This document shows positions 17,419 through 26,574 of a stretch of DNA of 64,000 nt, one piece after another. The translations under genes were made by a program, and so were the position numbers. Below the pieces are notes generated by a model that saw only the letters and a list, made by a program, of their open reading frames with translations, was not told where the DNA came from and did no database searches. The DNA is from Mesorhizobium sp. AR02 (GTDB lineage: Bacteria > Pseudomonadota > Alphaproteobacteria > Rhizobiales > Rhizobiaceae). The stretch spans positions 5,042,001-5,106,000 of the forward strand of contig NZ_CP080531.1 of the NCBI RefSeq assembly GCF_024746835.1, given 5' to 3'. The first letter of the stretch is position 1, and each line of letters starts with the position of its first letter.

Positions 17419-17434
17419 GGAAAAACCTTTTCTC
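17419..17434. promoter_or_regulatory. LacI-type operator O2
   Basis: GGAAAAACCTTTTCTC followed by AAG is the inverted copy of O1 with one mismatch in the weak arm. The centre-to-centre distance from O1 is 68 bp, close to six and a half helical turns. This would allow looping only if the DNA is flexible; the two could also flank the promoter. Confidence 0.7.
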
Positions 17435-17523
17435 AAGTCAGGCTAGGCCAGATTAGGGGATCGTTCAAGGGGAAAAGTGGCGAAGGTCTGTCGGTGGGAA
17501 GAGAAAGGGCTGAGGCTAGCAAG

Positions 17524-17900
17524 GCCGGGGTTCCTCGCCCCCACGGGAGTGGCTGCGGCATGCACACATTTCCAAGCAGCTGGTCTTTGGCGATAGCGTG
17601 CATGGCAGCTTGGCGCATGCATTTTCTTATGCGGCGCTGGTCGACCCCCACTCCGTCTCGGCTTCGCCGAGCCACCTCTCCCCCGATCGACGGGGTAGAG
17701 GAAAGGCGCCAAGCTTTTTGCCGTCTACGCTCGTCCAGCAACGCTCCCTTCCTTTCCCTCCGGAGGGGGGAAAGGTGGCGCTGCGAAGCAGCGACGGATT
17801 GGGGGAACCACCTGGCAATCAAGCCTCGGGCCGATCAGTCACGCCAGTCACAGAAGATGTGTGCATAGCGTAGCCGTTTACCGGGGCGAGGAACCCACGG
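17524..17900. repeat. Nested inverted-repeat element (about 375 bp), family E
   Basis: Outer arms GGGGTTCCTCGCCCC (about 17525) and GGGGCGAGGAACCC (about 17883) are complementary, and TGCACACAT / TGTGTGCAT lie just inside them. An inner pair, CCCCCACTCCGTC near 17646 and GACGGATTGGGGG near 17790, is also complementary, as are CCTCTCCCCC and GAGGGGGGAAAGG-like blocks. The whole 17435-17925 gap contains no convincing gene. It looks like two palindromic elements, one inserted within the other. Confidence 0.65.
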
Positions 17901-17925
17901 ATTGTCAGCGAAGTTTTAAGGGCTG

Positions 17926-19020
17926 TTGCGTCATGGTAGTCGCCCGCCAGGAGTTCCGCCATTGCCCGATCCATCATTCGCTCCGAAAGGCCCGGCGCAG
18001 CCCGGCAAGCGGGTAGGGCATGACAGCGCCGACGAGCGCCGTCGCAATGCCGCCGCCATTGCTCGCCTCAAGACGGAACTTGCCGAGCAGGCCGCGCTCA
18101 TTGCCATGCAGGAGGTTTCGCTGGCGCACAGCCGCAAGATCTTCGACCGCGCCTCGGTCGCCGCGCGCATCGGCGTGTGGGAATGCAGCCTGCCCGGCGA
18201 GCAACTGCACTGGACCGATGTGGTCTATGATCTGTTCGATCTGCCGCGCGGCTCGGTCCTCGATCGCTCGCAGATCATCAAGTGCTATCCGGCGGAGTCG
18301 CGCAAGGCGCTGGACAGTTTGCGCAGCCGGGCGATCGCCGAGCGCAGCGGCTTCAGCCTCGACGCCGAAATCACCACTTTCGCCGGACACAGCCGCTGGA
18401 TCCGCATCACCGCGACCGTCGAGTGCGAGGAAGGTGTGCCGGTGCGCATCTTCGGCATGAAGCAGGACATCACCGAGGAAAAGATCCTGTCGGACCGAAT
18501 GCGCTATCTCGCCGAATTCGATGCCATGACCGGGCTGGCCAACCGCGCCCGGTTCCAGGCGCGGCTGGCGCAGGTGGATGCCAGCCCTCCACTCGGCGCG
18601 CTGCTGTTGATCGACCTCGACGGCTTCAAGGCGGTCAACGACACGTTCGGCCATGTCGTCGGCGACGAGTGCCTGAAGGCGGCGGCCGAGCGCCTTGCCG
18701 GCGGCTGCGGCGAGGCGGATCTGGTGGCGCGCGTCGGCGGCGACGAGTTCGCGGTGCTGCTCGGAGCGCATCTCGACCGGGGTGCTGTCTCCGGCGTGGC
18801 GCGCGAGATCATCGAGAGGATGGGCAAGCCGATCGCGGTTCGCGGCCAGTCGCTGAGGCTGGGCGCCTCGGTCGGCATTGCGTTTGCCGGGGCCGGCGCG
18901 CCGTGCGACCTGTTCGCGCAGGCCGACGCCGCGCTCTATGTCGCCAAGGCGGCAGGGCGCAACACGTTCCGCATCTTCAAGGCGGAAGCCGGTGCGAAAG
19001 GCCGGAGTGCTGCGGCGTAA
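17926..19020 (+). CDS. PAS-GGDEF diguanylate cyclase
   Basis: The protein (364 residues from TTG 17926; the true start may be downstream, since the first 35 residues are low-complexity) has a short coiled coil (about 38-70), a PAS domain (about 75-185, ending GMKQDITEEKI) and a GGDEF domain (about 195-350). The active-site motif is intact (ARVGGDEFAVL) with FDAMTGLANRARFQARL at the domain start. It should make cyclic di-GMP. The inhibitory I-site, usually R-x-x-D just before the active site, reads G-E-A-D here, so product inhibition of the usual kind is probably absent. No membrane segment is seen. Confidence 0.9.
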   Translation: MRHGSRPPGVPPLPDPSFAPKGPAQPGKRVGHDSADERRRNAAAIARLKTELAEQAALIAMQEVSLAHSRKIFDRASVAARIGVWECSLPGEQLHWTDVVYDLFDLPRGSVLDRSQIIKCYPAESRKALDSLRSRAIAERSGFSLDAEITTFAGHSRWIRITATVECEEGVPVRIFGMKQDITEEKILSDRMRYLAEFDAMTGLANRARFQARLAQVDASPPLGALLLIDLDGFKAVNDTFGHVVGDECLKAAAERLAGGCGEADLVARVGGDEFAVLLGAHLDRGAVSGVAREIIERMGKPIAVRGQSLRLGASVGIAFAGAGAPCDLFAQADAALYVAKAAGRNTFRIFKAEAGAKGRSAAA

Positions 19021-19023
19021 AGA

Positions 19024-19944
19024 CTAGTCGCTCCTGCCCTCGAGCCGCTGGATTGTCGCTTCGATCCAGGCGGTGACCGCCGCGATGCGGGCGAGGTGGC
19101 GAAGATCGGGATGCGTCAGCAGCCACAATTCGCGCGCGGGGAAGGGATGGCCGTCCTCCGGCAGGCGCGTGAGCCCCGTCATCTGATCGGCGACAATGCA
19201 GGGCAGCAGCGAGCGGCCAAGGCCGGCCAGGATCGCGTGCAGCAGCGGTTCGGCATCGTTGACGACGAGTGGCGCATGACCATCCTTGCGGGAAACGCCG
19301 GCGATCCAGCGCGCCTGCGGCAGGTACGCCATGCCGTCCTCATAGGTCAGCCAGGGCAGGTCCGTGGCCTGCCCGGGTAAGTCGGTGATCTGCCCGGGCA
19401 AACTGGGTGCCGGGACGTGGCTCGCGGCATAGGCGGCATAGGCGAGCGTGCCTATGCGCCTGGCGATGATCCGGCTGCCGGATTCCGTACCGGGCCGTGC
19501 GAGCCGCAGCGCAATGTCCGCCTCGCGGCGGGTCAGGCTGACATCGTGGGGGTCGGCGACCAATTCCAGCCGCAATCCCGGATGGCGGGCGACAAGGTCT
19601 GCCACAGCGGGGATCAGCACCCGGTTGATCAGGATCGGCACGGCGGTGACCCGCACCGTGCCGCTGATCTCGCTGTCGGCGCCCTTGACCGCGAGTGTCA
19701 GCCCGCCGATCTCGGCCTCCACCGCTTCCGCCCGGCTGGCCGCGACCTCGCCGGCCTGCGTCGGCCGCATTTCGCCTTCGGCGCCGCGTTCGAACAGGCG
19801 CACACCGAGCGCACGCTCGATCGCCCGCAGGCGCCGCGCCACCGTTGTCGGATCCAGTCCAAGCCGCCGGCCGGCGGCAGCGAAGGAGCCTTCGCGGGTC
19901 AGCGCCAGCACGTAGCGCAGGTCGTTCCAGTCGATGTCGTGCAT
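19024..19944 (-). CDS. LysR-family regulator, divergent from a TauE-type exporter
   Basis: The start at ATG 19944 gives a 306-residue LysR protein beginning MHDIDWNDLRYVLALTREGS with the HTH in RRLGLDPTTVARRLRAIE (about residues 22-42). The open frame continues upstream to 20397 but there it is antisense to the TauE gene and not protein-like. The effector domain is typical (GTVRVTAVPILINRVLIPAV). It is transcribed divergently from the exporter at 20108, so that gene is the likely target. Confidence 0.9.
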   Translation of the reverse strand: MHDIDWNDLRYVLALTREGSFAAAGRRLGLDPTTVARRLRAIERALGVRLFERGAEGEMRPTQAGEVAASRAEAVEAEIGGLTLAVKGADSEISGTVRVTAVPILINRVLIPAVADLVARHPGLRLELVADPHDVSLTRREADIALRLARPGTESGSRIIARRIGTLAYAAYAASHVPAPSLPGQITDLPGQATDLPWLTYEDGMAYLPQARWIAGVSRKDGHAPLVVNDAEPLLHAILAGLGRSLLPCIVADQMTGLTRLPEDGHPFPARELWLLTHPDLRHLARIAAVTAWIEATIQRLEGRSD

Positions 19945-20107
19945 TTTTGCAGCTCTATGCGGTGATCTTTCAGCATGAAGCTGCGAGAATGCTGCGTTAG
20001 GGTCGCTGTGTCCATCACCGGAGAGTCGCCGTGATCCGCGAAGACCACACTCATCAATGTCATCGCTGGCACGCGCCGAGGCACCCGGGCCGCAACTCTG
20101 ATCGGAT

Positions 20108-20881
20108 ATGAGCATGGCCGATCTGTCTGTTTCCGGCCATTCCGAAGGCGCAGTGCTGTTCCTGCTAGCCGTCGCTTTCATTGCCGGCCTGGCGCGCGGG
20201 TTTTCCGGCTTCGGCGCGGCGCTGATCTTCATGCCGCTGGCGAGCTCGATCATCGGGCCGCAATCGACGGCGCCGCTGCTGCTGATCATCGATGCGGTCG
20301 CCGCCCTTGGCCTGCTGCCGCGCGGCTGGCTGCTGGCGGACCGGCCGAGCGTCGGCACGATGACGCTCGGCGCGCTGGTCGGCGTTCCCCTCGGCACCTA
20401 TGCGCTGACGCGGATGGACCCGCTCACGCTGCGCTGGGGCATCGTGGCTCTGGTGGTGCTGCTGCTTGGCCTTTTGATGTCGGGCTGGCGCTACCATGGC
20501 CGCCCGGCGACGCCGCTGATGGTTGGCGTCGGCGGGCTCGCCGGCTTCTTCTCCGGCGCCGCCCAGGTCGGCGGTCCGCCGGTCGTGGCCTATTGGCTTG
20601 GCGGGGGTGGCAATGGCGAGGTCGTGCGCGCCAACATCGTCTTGTATTTCGCCCTGTCGAGCGCGCTGACCGCCGCAAGTTACCTGGCCGGTGGGCTGAT
20701 CACGCTGCCCGTTCTTGGTCTGGCGCTGGTGACAGGCCCGTTCTATGGATTTGGCCTCTATCTCGGCTCGCTTCTGTTCGGACGCACCAGTGAGCGCGGC
20801 TTTCGCTGGGCCTGCTACGGCCTCATCGCCATGGCGTCGATCGTCAGCCTTCCGGCGCTGGATTCCATCCTCGGCCGGTGA
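20108..20881 (+). CDS. TauE/SafE-family membrane exporter
   Basis: The 257-residue protein is a TauE/SafE (DUF81) family member with about eight membrane helices arranged in two similar halves. The pattern FIAGLARGFSGFGAALIFMPL near the N terminus is repeated in diverged form in GLAGFFSGAAQVGGPPVVAYWL. These proteins export sulfite, sulfoacetate or other organosulfur anions, or are of unknown specificity. It sits 163 bp from a divergent LysR gene. A second LysR/TauE pair occurs at 61-63 kb. Confidence 0.9.
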   Translation: MSMADLSVSGHSEGAVLFLLAVAFIAGLARGFSGFGAALIFMPLASSIIGPQSTAPLLLIIDAVAALGLLPRGWLLADRPSVGTMTLGALVGVPLGTYALTRMDPLTLRWGIVALVVLLLGLLMSGWRYHGRPATPLMVGVGGLAGFFSGAAQVGGPPVVAYWLGGGGNGEVVRANIVLYFALSSALTAASYLAGGLITLPVLGLALVTGPFYGFGLYLGSLLFGRTSERGFRWACYGLIAMASIVSLPALDSILGR

Positions 20882-21002
20882 GCAGCTCCGCGCCGAAAAA
20901 GCAGTGGCGTGACGACGCGGAAAGGCATTTCGCAAAGTGCCGACAGAACAGCCTTCGGGCTTAACTTTTCCGCAAACATTTCCCCGTTAGGTCGACCGCA
21001 AT

Positions 21003-21078
21003 GGCCTCGTGGCGGAGCGGCTACGCTGGAGACTGCAAATCTCTGAAGCCTCGGTTCGATCCCGAGGCGAGGCCTCCA
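21003..21078 (+). tRNA. trnC: tRNA-Cys (GCA) with a 6-bp T stem
   Basis: The acceptor arms GGCCTCG (21003-21009) and CGAGGCC (21068-21074) pair perfectly and are followed by discriminator T and an encoded CCA. The anticodon stem GGAGA/TCTCT encloses CTGCAAA with anticodon GCA at 21035-21037. The T loop is TTCGATC, but its stem is six pairs, CCTCGG/CCGAGG (21049-21054 and 21062-21067), one more than normal, giving 76 nt instead of 74. All else fits tRNA-Cys, including the U73 discriminator. It may be a minor isoacceptor or a modified primary gene. Confidence 0.85.
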
Positions 21079-21202
21079 AAAAACTGGTCAACATCACGTT
21101 GAGCGGCTCGCCTCTGAAGGCCAGACAATAGAGCACGACTAGAAGTTGGAGATGCAGCGCCCGATGCGTCGAGCAAGGGTCGGGCTTCCCACCTGCATTC
21201 TT

Positions 21203-21228
21203 GTATAGGATAGGGGGCTATGCTATAC
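21203..21228. promoter_or_regulatory. DmeR (RcnR-type) operator
   Basis: Arms GTATAG (21203-21208) and CTATAC (21223-21228) flank inner ATAG and CTAT with a central run of five G. An AT-rich inverted repeat around a G/C tract is the known site type for RcnR-class repressors. It ends eight bases before the regulator start, where it would block transcription of both downstream genes until Ni or Co is bound. Confidence 0.8.
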
Positions 21229-21236
21229 TAGTCGGT

Positions 21237-21515
21237 ATGACACATACGATACGGGAAAAACAGAAGCTTTTGGCGCGCGTGCGCCGCATCCGGGGGCAGG
21301 TCGAGGCCATCGAGCGGGCGCTCGACAGCGAGGCCGGCTGCGAGGCGGTCATGCATCTCATCGCCGGCGCGCGCGGCGCGATGACCGGGCTGATGGGCGA
21401 GGTGATCGAGGATCACGTGCGCACGCATCTCGTCGATTCCGAACGCCATCCTGGCGCGCTCAACAGCGAAGCGGTCGACCAGCTGCTCGATGTCATCCGC
21501 ACCTACGTGAAGTGA
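21237..21515 (+). CDS. dmeR: RcnR/DmeR-type nickel-cobalt responsive repressor
   Basis: Starting at ATG 21237 gives a 92-residue all-helical protein of the CsoR/RcnR family beginning MTHTIREKQKLLARVRRI. The Ni/Co ligand set of RcnR is intact: His3, Cys35, His60 and His64. A longer frame from 21201 runs through the operator and is rejected. It lies seven bases before a cation-diffusion exporter with a histidine-rich loop, the dmeRF arrangement of Rhizobium. The ligand set argues for Ni/Co rather than copper or formaldehyde. Confidence 0.92.
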   Translation: MTHTIREKQKLLARVRRIRGQVEAIERALDSEAGCEAVMHLIAGARGAMTGLMGEVIEDHVRTHLVDSERHPGALNSEAVDQLLDVIRTYVK

Positions 21516-21522
21516 GGTCCGC

Positions 21523-22761
21523 ATGACCACAGCAAACAGCCCGACTGTCCACAGCCATATGTTCCTGGGCGAGGAACACCAGAAGAGCGAACGCAAGACC
21601 TGGGCGGTGATCTGGCTCTGCGCGGTCATGATGGTGGCCGAGATCGTCGGCGGCCTTTTGTTCGGCTCGATCGCCCTTGTCGCCGACGGGCTGCATATGA
21701 GCACGCATGCCGGCGCGCTGCTGCTGGCGGCGCTTGCCTATACCTATGCGCGCCGTCATGCCGGCGATCAGCGCTTCACTTTCGGCACCGGCAAGCTCGG
21801 CGACCTCGCCGGCTTCACCAGCGCCATCATCCTGGCCATGATCGCGCTGTTGATCGGCTACGAATCCGTCACGCGCCTCTATGCGCCCGTGCCGATCCAT
21901 TTTGCCGAGGCGATTCCCGTCGCCTGCCTTGGCCTTGCCGTCAACATCGCCAGCGCATGGCTGCTCAGCGGCGGCGATCATCATGGCCATAGCCACACTC
22001 ATGGCCACAGCCATGCGGCGGCGGGGCATGAGCATGACGAAACGCATCGGATCGCCACGGCGGATGGCGAGATCGTGCTGGAGGTGTTCGAAGACGGCGT
22101 GCCACCGCGCTTCCGGCTGCGCTCCGGATCGGGCACGGCGCTCGCTTCATCCTCCGTCTCAATAGAAACCGCGCGGCCGGATGGCACACGGCAGATTTTC
22201 ACATTCCGGGATTTGGGCGACGGTCTGGAATCCATCGAGGAGATTCCCGAGCCGCACGCCTTCGAGGCCCATGTCACCATAAGCGGGCAGACCTATCCGG
22301 TCCTGTTCGAGGAACATGAGCATGCGCACGGCAAGGCGACGCATGACAACAACATGCGCGCCGCCGTCGTCCATGTCATTGCGGACGCGGCGGTCTCCGT
22401 ACTGGTCATTATCGGCTTGCTTCTGGCCCGCGCCTTTGGCTGGCTGTGGATGGATCCGCTTGCCGGCATTGTGGGGGCGGTGGTGATTGCCAGCTGGGCA
22501 CTCGGCCTGATCCGCGACACAAGTGCTGTCCTGCTCGACATGAATCCCGACCGCGGCATGGCGGAGAACCTGCGCCGGACCATCGAGAGCGAGGGCGACC
22601 AGCTTGCCGACCTGCATTTGTGGCGGCTGGGCCCCGGACATCTCGGCGCCATCATCTCGGTGGTGACGCCGACGCGCCGGCAAGAGGACTACTACCGCAG
22701 CCGGCTGGCGCGGTTTCGCTCCCTGTCGCACCTGACGATCGAGGTCAGGAAGGCAGCGTAG
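21523..22761 (+). CDS. dmeF: DmeF-type cobalt/nickel cation-diffusion exporter
   Basis: The 412-residue protein is a cation diffusion facilitator. TM2 carries HxxxH (LHMSTHAG) and TM5 carries HxxxD (HVIADAAV), the transport site pattern of DmeF-like exporters. A cytoplasmic loop after TM4 is rich in His (about residues 148-173, DHHGHSHTHGHSH). It is followed by an unusual beta-rich segment of about 90 residues (about 174-262) before a second acidic/His patch (EEHEHAH) and TM5. Co-transcription with dmeR and the operator at 21203 support cobalt/nickel efflux. Confidence 0.92.
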   Translation: MTTANSPTVHSHMFLGEEHQKSERKTWAVIWLCAVMMVAEIVGGLLFGSIALVADGLHMSTHAGALLLAALAYTYARRHAGDQRFTFGTGKLGDLAGFTSAIILAMIALLIGYESVTRLYAPVPIHFAEAIPVACLGLAVNIASAWLLSGGDHHGHSHTHGHSHAAAGHEHDETHRIATADGEIVLEVFEDGVPPRFRLRSGSGTALASSSVSIETARPDGTRQIFTFRDLGDGLESIEEIPEPHAFEAHVTISGQTYPVLFEEHEHAHGKATHDNNMRAAVVHVIADAAVSVLVIIGLLLARAFGWLWMDPLAGIVGAVVIASWALGLIRDTSAVLLDMNPDRGMAENLRRTIESEGDQLADLHLWRLGPGHLGAIISVVTPTRRQEDYYRSRLARFRSLSHLTIEVRKAA

Positions 22762-22871
22762 ATCCGCCACTGCCTATTTGCATTTGGCATGCAGGGCGCT
22801 CGCGAAAAGAGTGCTATGGAAGGGCGCGAGCATGCTCGCTCCGATTTTCCCCGACAGTCGAGGTCATTTTC

Positions 22872-23078
22872 GTGCGTGAACCGTCACTGCTGCCGGTCTT
22901 TGGAAAACTTGGTGTCAAGGCACGTGTGGCTGTTCTGGCCGCGCCGGTCGCTTCGGCAGGCATCGTGCCGCGCTTGCGGGAGCTTCTGGCCGCGCATGGC
23001 GGCATGGCACTGAAGTTGTCGGTGATCGCCTGGACGATGCTGGTCCTGGGAGCGGTGTTTTTCATGATGCAGGGCTGA
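22872..23078 (+). CDS. Small membrane protein, uncertain
   Basis: A GTG at 22872 opens a 68-residue frame, MREPSLLPVFGKLGVKARVAVL, with a hydrophobic C-terminal segment (about residues 49-65, LSVIAWTMLVLGAVFFMM). No strong ribosome binding site is present. It precedes another small gene by 11 bp. The membrane segment and codon pattern favour coding, but alternative frames are open here, so it is tentative. Confidence 0.4.
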   Translation: MREPSLLPVFGKLGVKARVAVLAAPVASAGIVPRLRELLAAHGGMALKLSVIAWTMLVLGAVFFMMQG

Positions 23079-23089
23079 GGTAAGCCAGC

Positions 23090-23281
23090 ATGGCCAATCG
23101 CTACACACTGCGCATGGAGCTTCCCCAGAGCTGGACCATAGTCGATGTCTTCACCGGTCAGCCAGCCGTGGTCAGGCAAAAAGTGATGGTCGGCATGAGC
23201 CCGCGCGAGGCCGAGGACATGGTCGTGCAGATGAATATGCGCGACGTCAGGCGCCGGGAGAGGGCGGAGCGCAAGGATTGA
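23090..23281 (+). CDS. Small conserved-looking hypothetical protein
   Basis: The 63-residue protein begins at ATG 23090, after GAGGTAAGCCAGC. MANRYTLRMELPQSWTIVDV and a helical, charged C terminus (SPREAEDMVVQMNMRDVRRRERAERKD) look like a folded small protein and not a shadow frame. No membrane segment or signal is present. Its function is not recognised. Confidence 0.6.
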   Translation: MANRYTLRMELPQSWTIVDVFTGQPAVVRQKVMVGMSPREAEDMVVQMNMRDVRRRERAERKD

Positions 23282-23345
23282 ACGTTCCGGCTGCCGGCTC
23301 AAAGGGTGGGCCAAGACCCCGCCGAACCAAAACCAGAGGATTCCC

Positions 23346-23570
23346 GTGAAAGCGAGCCTGAGGCAAAAGATACTGGATGTCTGCGACCGCAAGATCTCCG
23401 AGAAAGGGCCCGCCGTCGGCGTGTCGTTTTACGCGTTTTTCGCCAACAGGAATGACGACCCCGAACTGCTGATGGAAGCAGCAGAATGGTGGATCAGAAC
23501 CCACCGCCTCGATCATTTCGAAAAGGCTGCGAAGATACGCACGATGATCGAGGGTATGGACCTAGGCTGA
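23346..23570 (+). CDS. Small hypothetical protein
   Basis: The 74-residue product reads MKASLRQKILDVCDRKISEK, then GVSFYAFFANRNDDPELLMEAAEWWIRTHRLDHFEKAAKIRTMI, a mostly helical soluble protein. It ends at 23570, immediately before the stop of the convergent DUF1488 gene, so the two genes abut tail to tail. No named family is recognised. Confidence 0.65.
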   Translation: MKASLRQKILDVCDRKISEKGPAVGVSFYAFFANRNDDPELLMEAAEWWIRTHRLDHFEKAAKIRTMIEGMDLG

Positions 23571-23837
23571 TCAGCCGAAGTCAGCGGCCGTCAGCACATA
23601 CATGCTCTTGCGGGTGCGGTCGTAAGCCCTCGACGCCACGTCACGGATGGCGCTGCTCTGCGTGTCGAATGTGGCGAGGTAACCTGCCTCGTTGGCCGCG
23701 GTTGCCGGCTGCATCCTGGTCATCGCATCGGCGGCGACCGAGAAGGAGATCTGGAACATGCCGTCATGGCCGACGAAACGGATGCGCTTGCCGGCTTCGT
23801 CATAGCTGCGGCTGCGGTTGGGAAAGGTGAGGCTCAT
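23571..23837 (-). CDS. DUF1488 family protein
   Basis: The 88-residue protein begins MSLTFPNRSRSYDEAGKRIRFVGHDGMFQISFSV, matching the DUF1488 pattern common in rhizobia (a Y-D start followed by a 'hydrophobic-x-GHDG' strand). The function is unknown; proteins of this kind are stress-associated in some bacteria. It overlaps the upstream gene by four bases, so the two are probably translated together. Confidence 0.85.
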   Translation of the reverse strand: MSLTFPNRSRSYDEAGKRIRFVGHDGMFQISFSVAADAMTRMQPATAANEAGYLATFDTQSSAIRDVASRAYDRTRKSMYVLTAADFG

Positions 23838-24088
23838 GTCTTGACCTCCGTTGTGGCGGCCTTCTTGGTCGCCCGCTTCTTCTTCGGCGTCGGGTTCAAG
23901 GCTTCGGCGACACGGTCGGCCTCTTCCTTGGCCAGCCGCAAGATCCTGAGCTTTGCCGTCTTGATCTCCCTGGCCTTCGCCTCGGACATGTACTCGGCGG
24001 TCGCCTTGTTGCGCTCGGCCGTCTTCTTCTGCTTGTCGACAAAGCGGGCTTCAGCTTTTTCCATGATCGTCTGATTGCCTTCGGCCAT
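23834..24088 (-). CDS. Lysine-rich small protein
   Basis: The 84-residue protein begins MAEGNQTIMEKAEARFVDKQ and ends KKKRATKKAATTEVKT. It is nearly all helix-forming and very basic, with about a quarter lysine or arginine and a tail rich in K, A and T. This resembles nucleic-acid-associated or histone-H1-like tails, but there is no firm family. It overlaps the DUF1488 gene by four bases and is divergent from groESL across an AT-rich gap. Confidence 0.65.
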   Translation of the reverse strand: MAEGNQTIMEKAEARFVDKQKKTAERNKATAEYMSEAKAREIKTAKLRILRLAKEEADRVAEALNPTPKKKRATKKAATTEVKT

Positions 24089-24255
24089 CGAACAAATCTC
24101 CCTTGCGTTTGAAATCGTGAAAATGAACTTGTCCGATAAATAGGCACTCGACCGGCAAAATTCAATTTTTTGAATTATTTATGCCATTTGCGATATCACG
24201 AAATCGCCGGTCGAAATAATACTTTTCAATATTTAATCCCCGCCGTGAATAATTT

Positions 24256-24282
24256 TTGGCACTCCTATCTATCGAGTGCCAA
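24256..24282 (+). promoter_or_regulatory. CIRCE element controlling groESL
   Basis: TTGGCACTC (24256-24264), nine spacer bases, and GAGTGCCAA (24274-24282) form a perfect CIRCE inverted repeat apart from the conserved A replaced by G (and T by C on the other arm). It is 53 bp before the groES start. CIRCE is the operator for the HrcA repressor. Confidence 0.95.
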
Positions 24283-24335
24283 AGCGCCTATATGGGGGAA
24301 GCGGCCGCCTAAGCCGGCCCCAGAAAGAAGTTTTC

Positions 24336-24701
24336 ATGAAGTTTCGGCCACTCCACGACCGCGTCGTCATCCGGCGCGCCGAAGGCGATATCAAATCCAA
24401 GGGCGGCATCATCATTCCCGACAATGCCAAGGAAAAGCCGCAGCAAGGCGAAGTCATCGCCGTCGGCCCCGGCGCACGCGACGAAAACGGCGCGCTTGTT
24501 CCGCTCGACGTCAAGGCCGGCGACCTGATCCTGTTCGGCAAATGGTCGGGCACCGAGGTCAAGATCGACGGCGAGGACCTTCTGATCATGAAGGAAGCCG
24601 ACATCATGGGTGTCATCGACAAGGGCGAGACTGGCGAGGCAGCCACCGAGAAGACCGTGGCCGCCAAGACCAAGACCGTGGCCGCCAAGAAGGCTGCCTG
24701 A
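24336..24701 (+). CDS. groES: Co-chaperonin GroES
   Basis: The 121-residue protein begins [20 protein letters not shown] and has the mobile loop ([20 protein letters not shown]) and roof region of GroES. It caps the GroEL ring in protein folding. Normal GroES ends at about residue 95 (ADIMGVI); here a 26-residue Lys/Ala/Thr-rich tail follows. That tail contains a tandem duplication ([13 protein letters not shown]) from a 21-bp DNA repeat. An upstream in-frame ATG at 24276 lies in the leader and is rejected. A CIRCE operator precedes the gene. Confidence 0.97.
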   Translation: MKFRPLHDRVVIRRAEGDIKSKGGIIIPDNAKEKPQQGEVIAVGPGARDENGALVPLDVKAGDLILFGKWSGTEVKIDGEDLLIMKEADIMGVIDKGETGEAATEKTVAAKTKTVAAKKAA

Positions 24702-24750
24702 TCGGCGTGCCGCGTGTCCTTCGGGACGCGCAAGGACGCTCAGAGATTGA

Positions 24751-26424
<1,674 letters not shown>

Positions 26425-26440
26425 AATTCAGCCGGTCTGC

Positions 26441-26468
26441 GAAGGTGGCTTCTCAGGAGCCATCTTCC
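26441..26468 (+). terminator. Hairpin after groEL
   Basis: GAAGGTGGCT and AGCCATCTTC form a ten-pair stem with one G-T wobble around a TTCTCAGG-type loop, 17 bases after the groEL stop. There is no following T run, so it may be a stabilising or Rho-coupled 3' end and not a classic intrinsic terminator. A second GC hairpin (CGCCGGGG..CCCGGCG) lies at about 26523-26545. Confidence 0.5.
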
Positions 26469-26574
26469 GGATCTGACGTGATTCCGACCAAGCCAGCTCG
26501 TCACAGGAGTTGAAATGATTACCGCCGGGGGATTCTCTCCCGGCGCGCAGGCCTCTAGCCCAGGAGACGGATCC

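Noticed and set aside
19945..20397. N-terminal extension of the LysR frame
   Set aside because: The extension runs antisense through the TauE gene start and lacks any HTH; ATG 19944 begins a normal LysR N terminus.
21003..21078. Integration site of a genomic island at tRNA-Cys
   Set aside because: No integrase and no direct repeat of the tRNA 3' end were seen downstream; the next genes are dmeRF.
21237..21515. FrmR formaldehyde or CsoR copper regulator
   Set aside because: His3, Cys35, His60 and His64 match the RcnR Ni/Co ligand set and the neighbour is a DmeF exporter.
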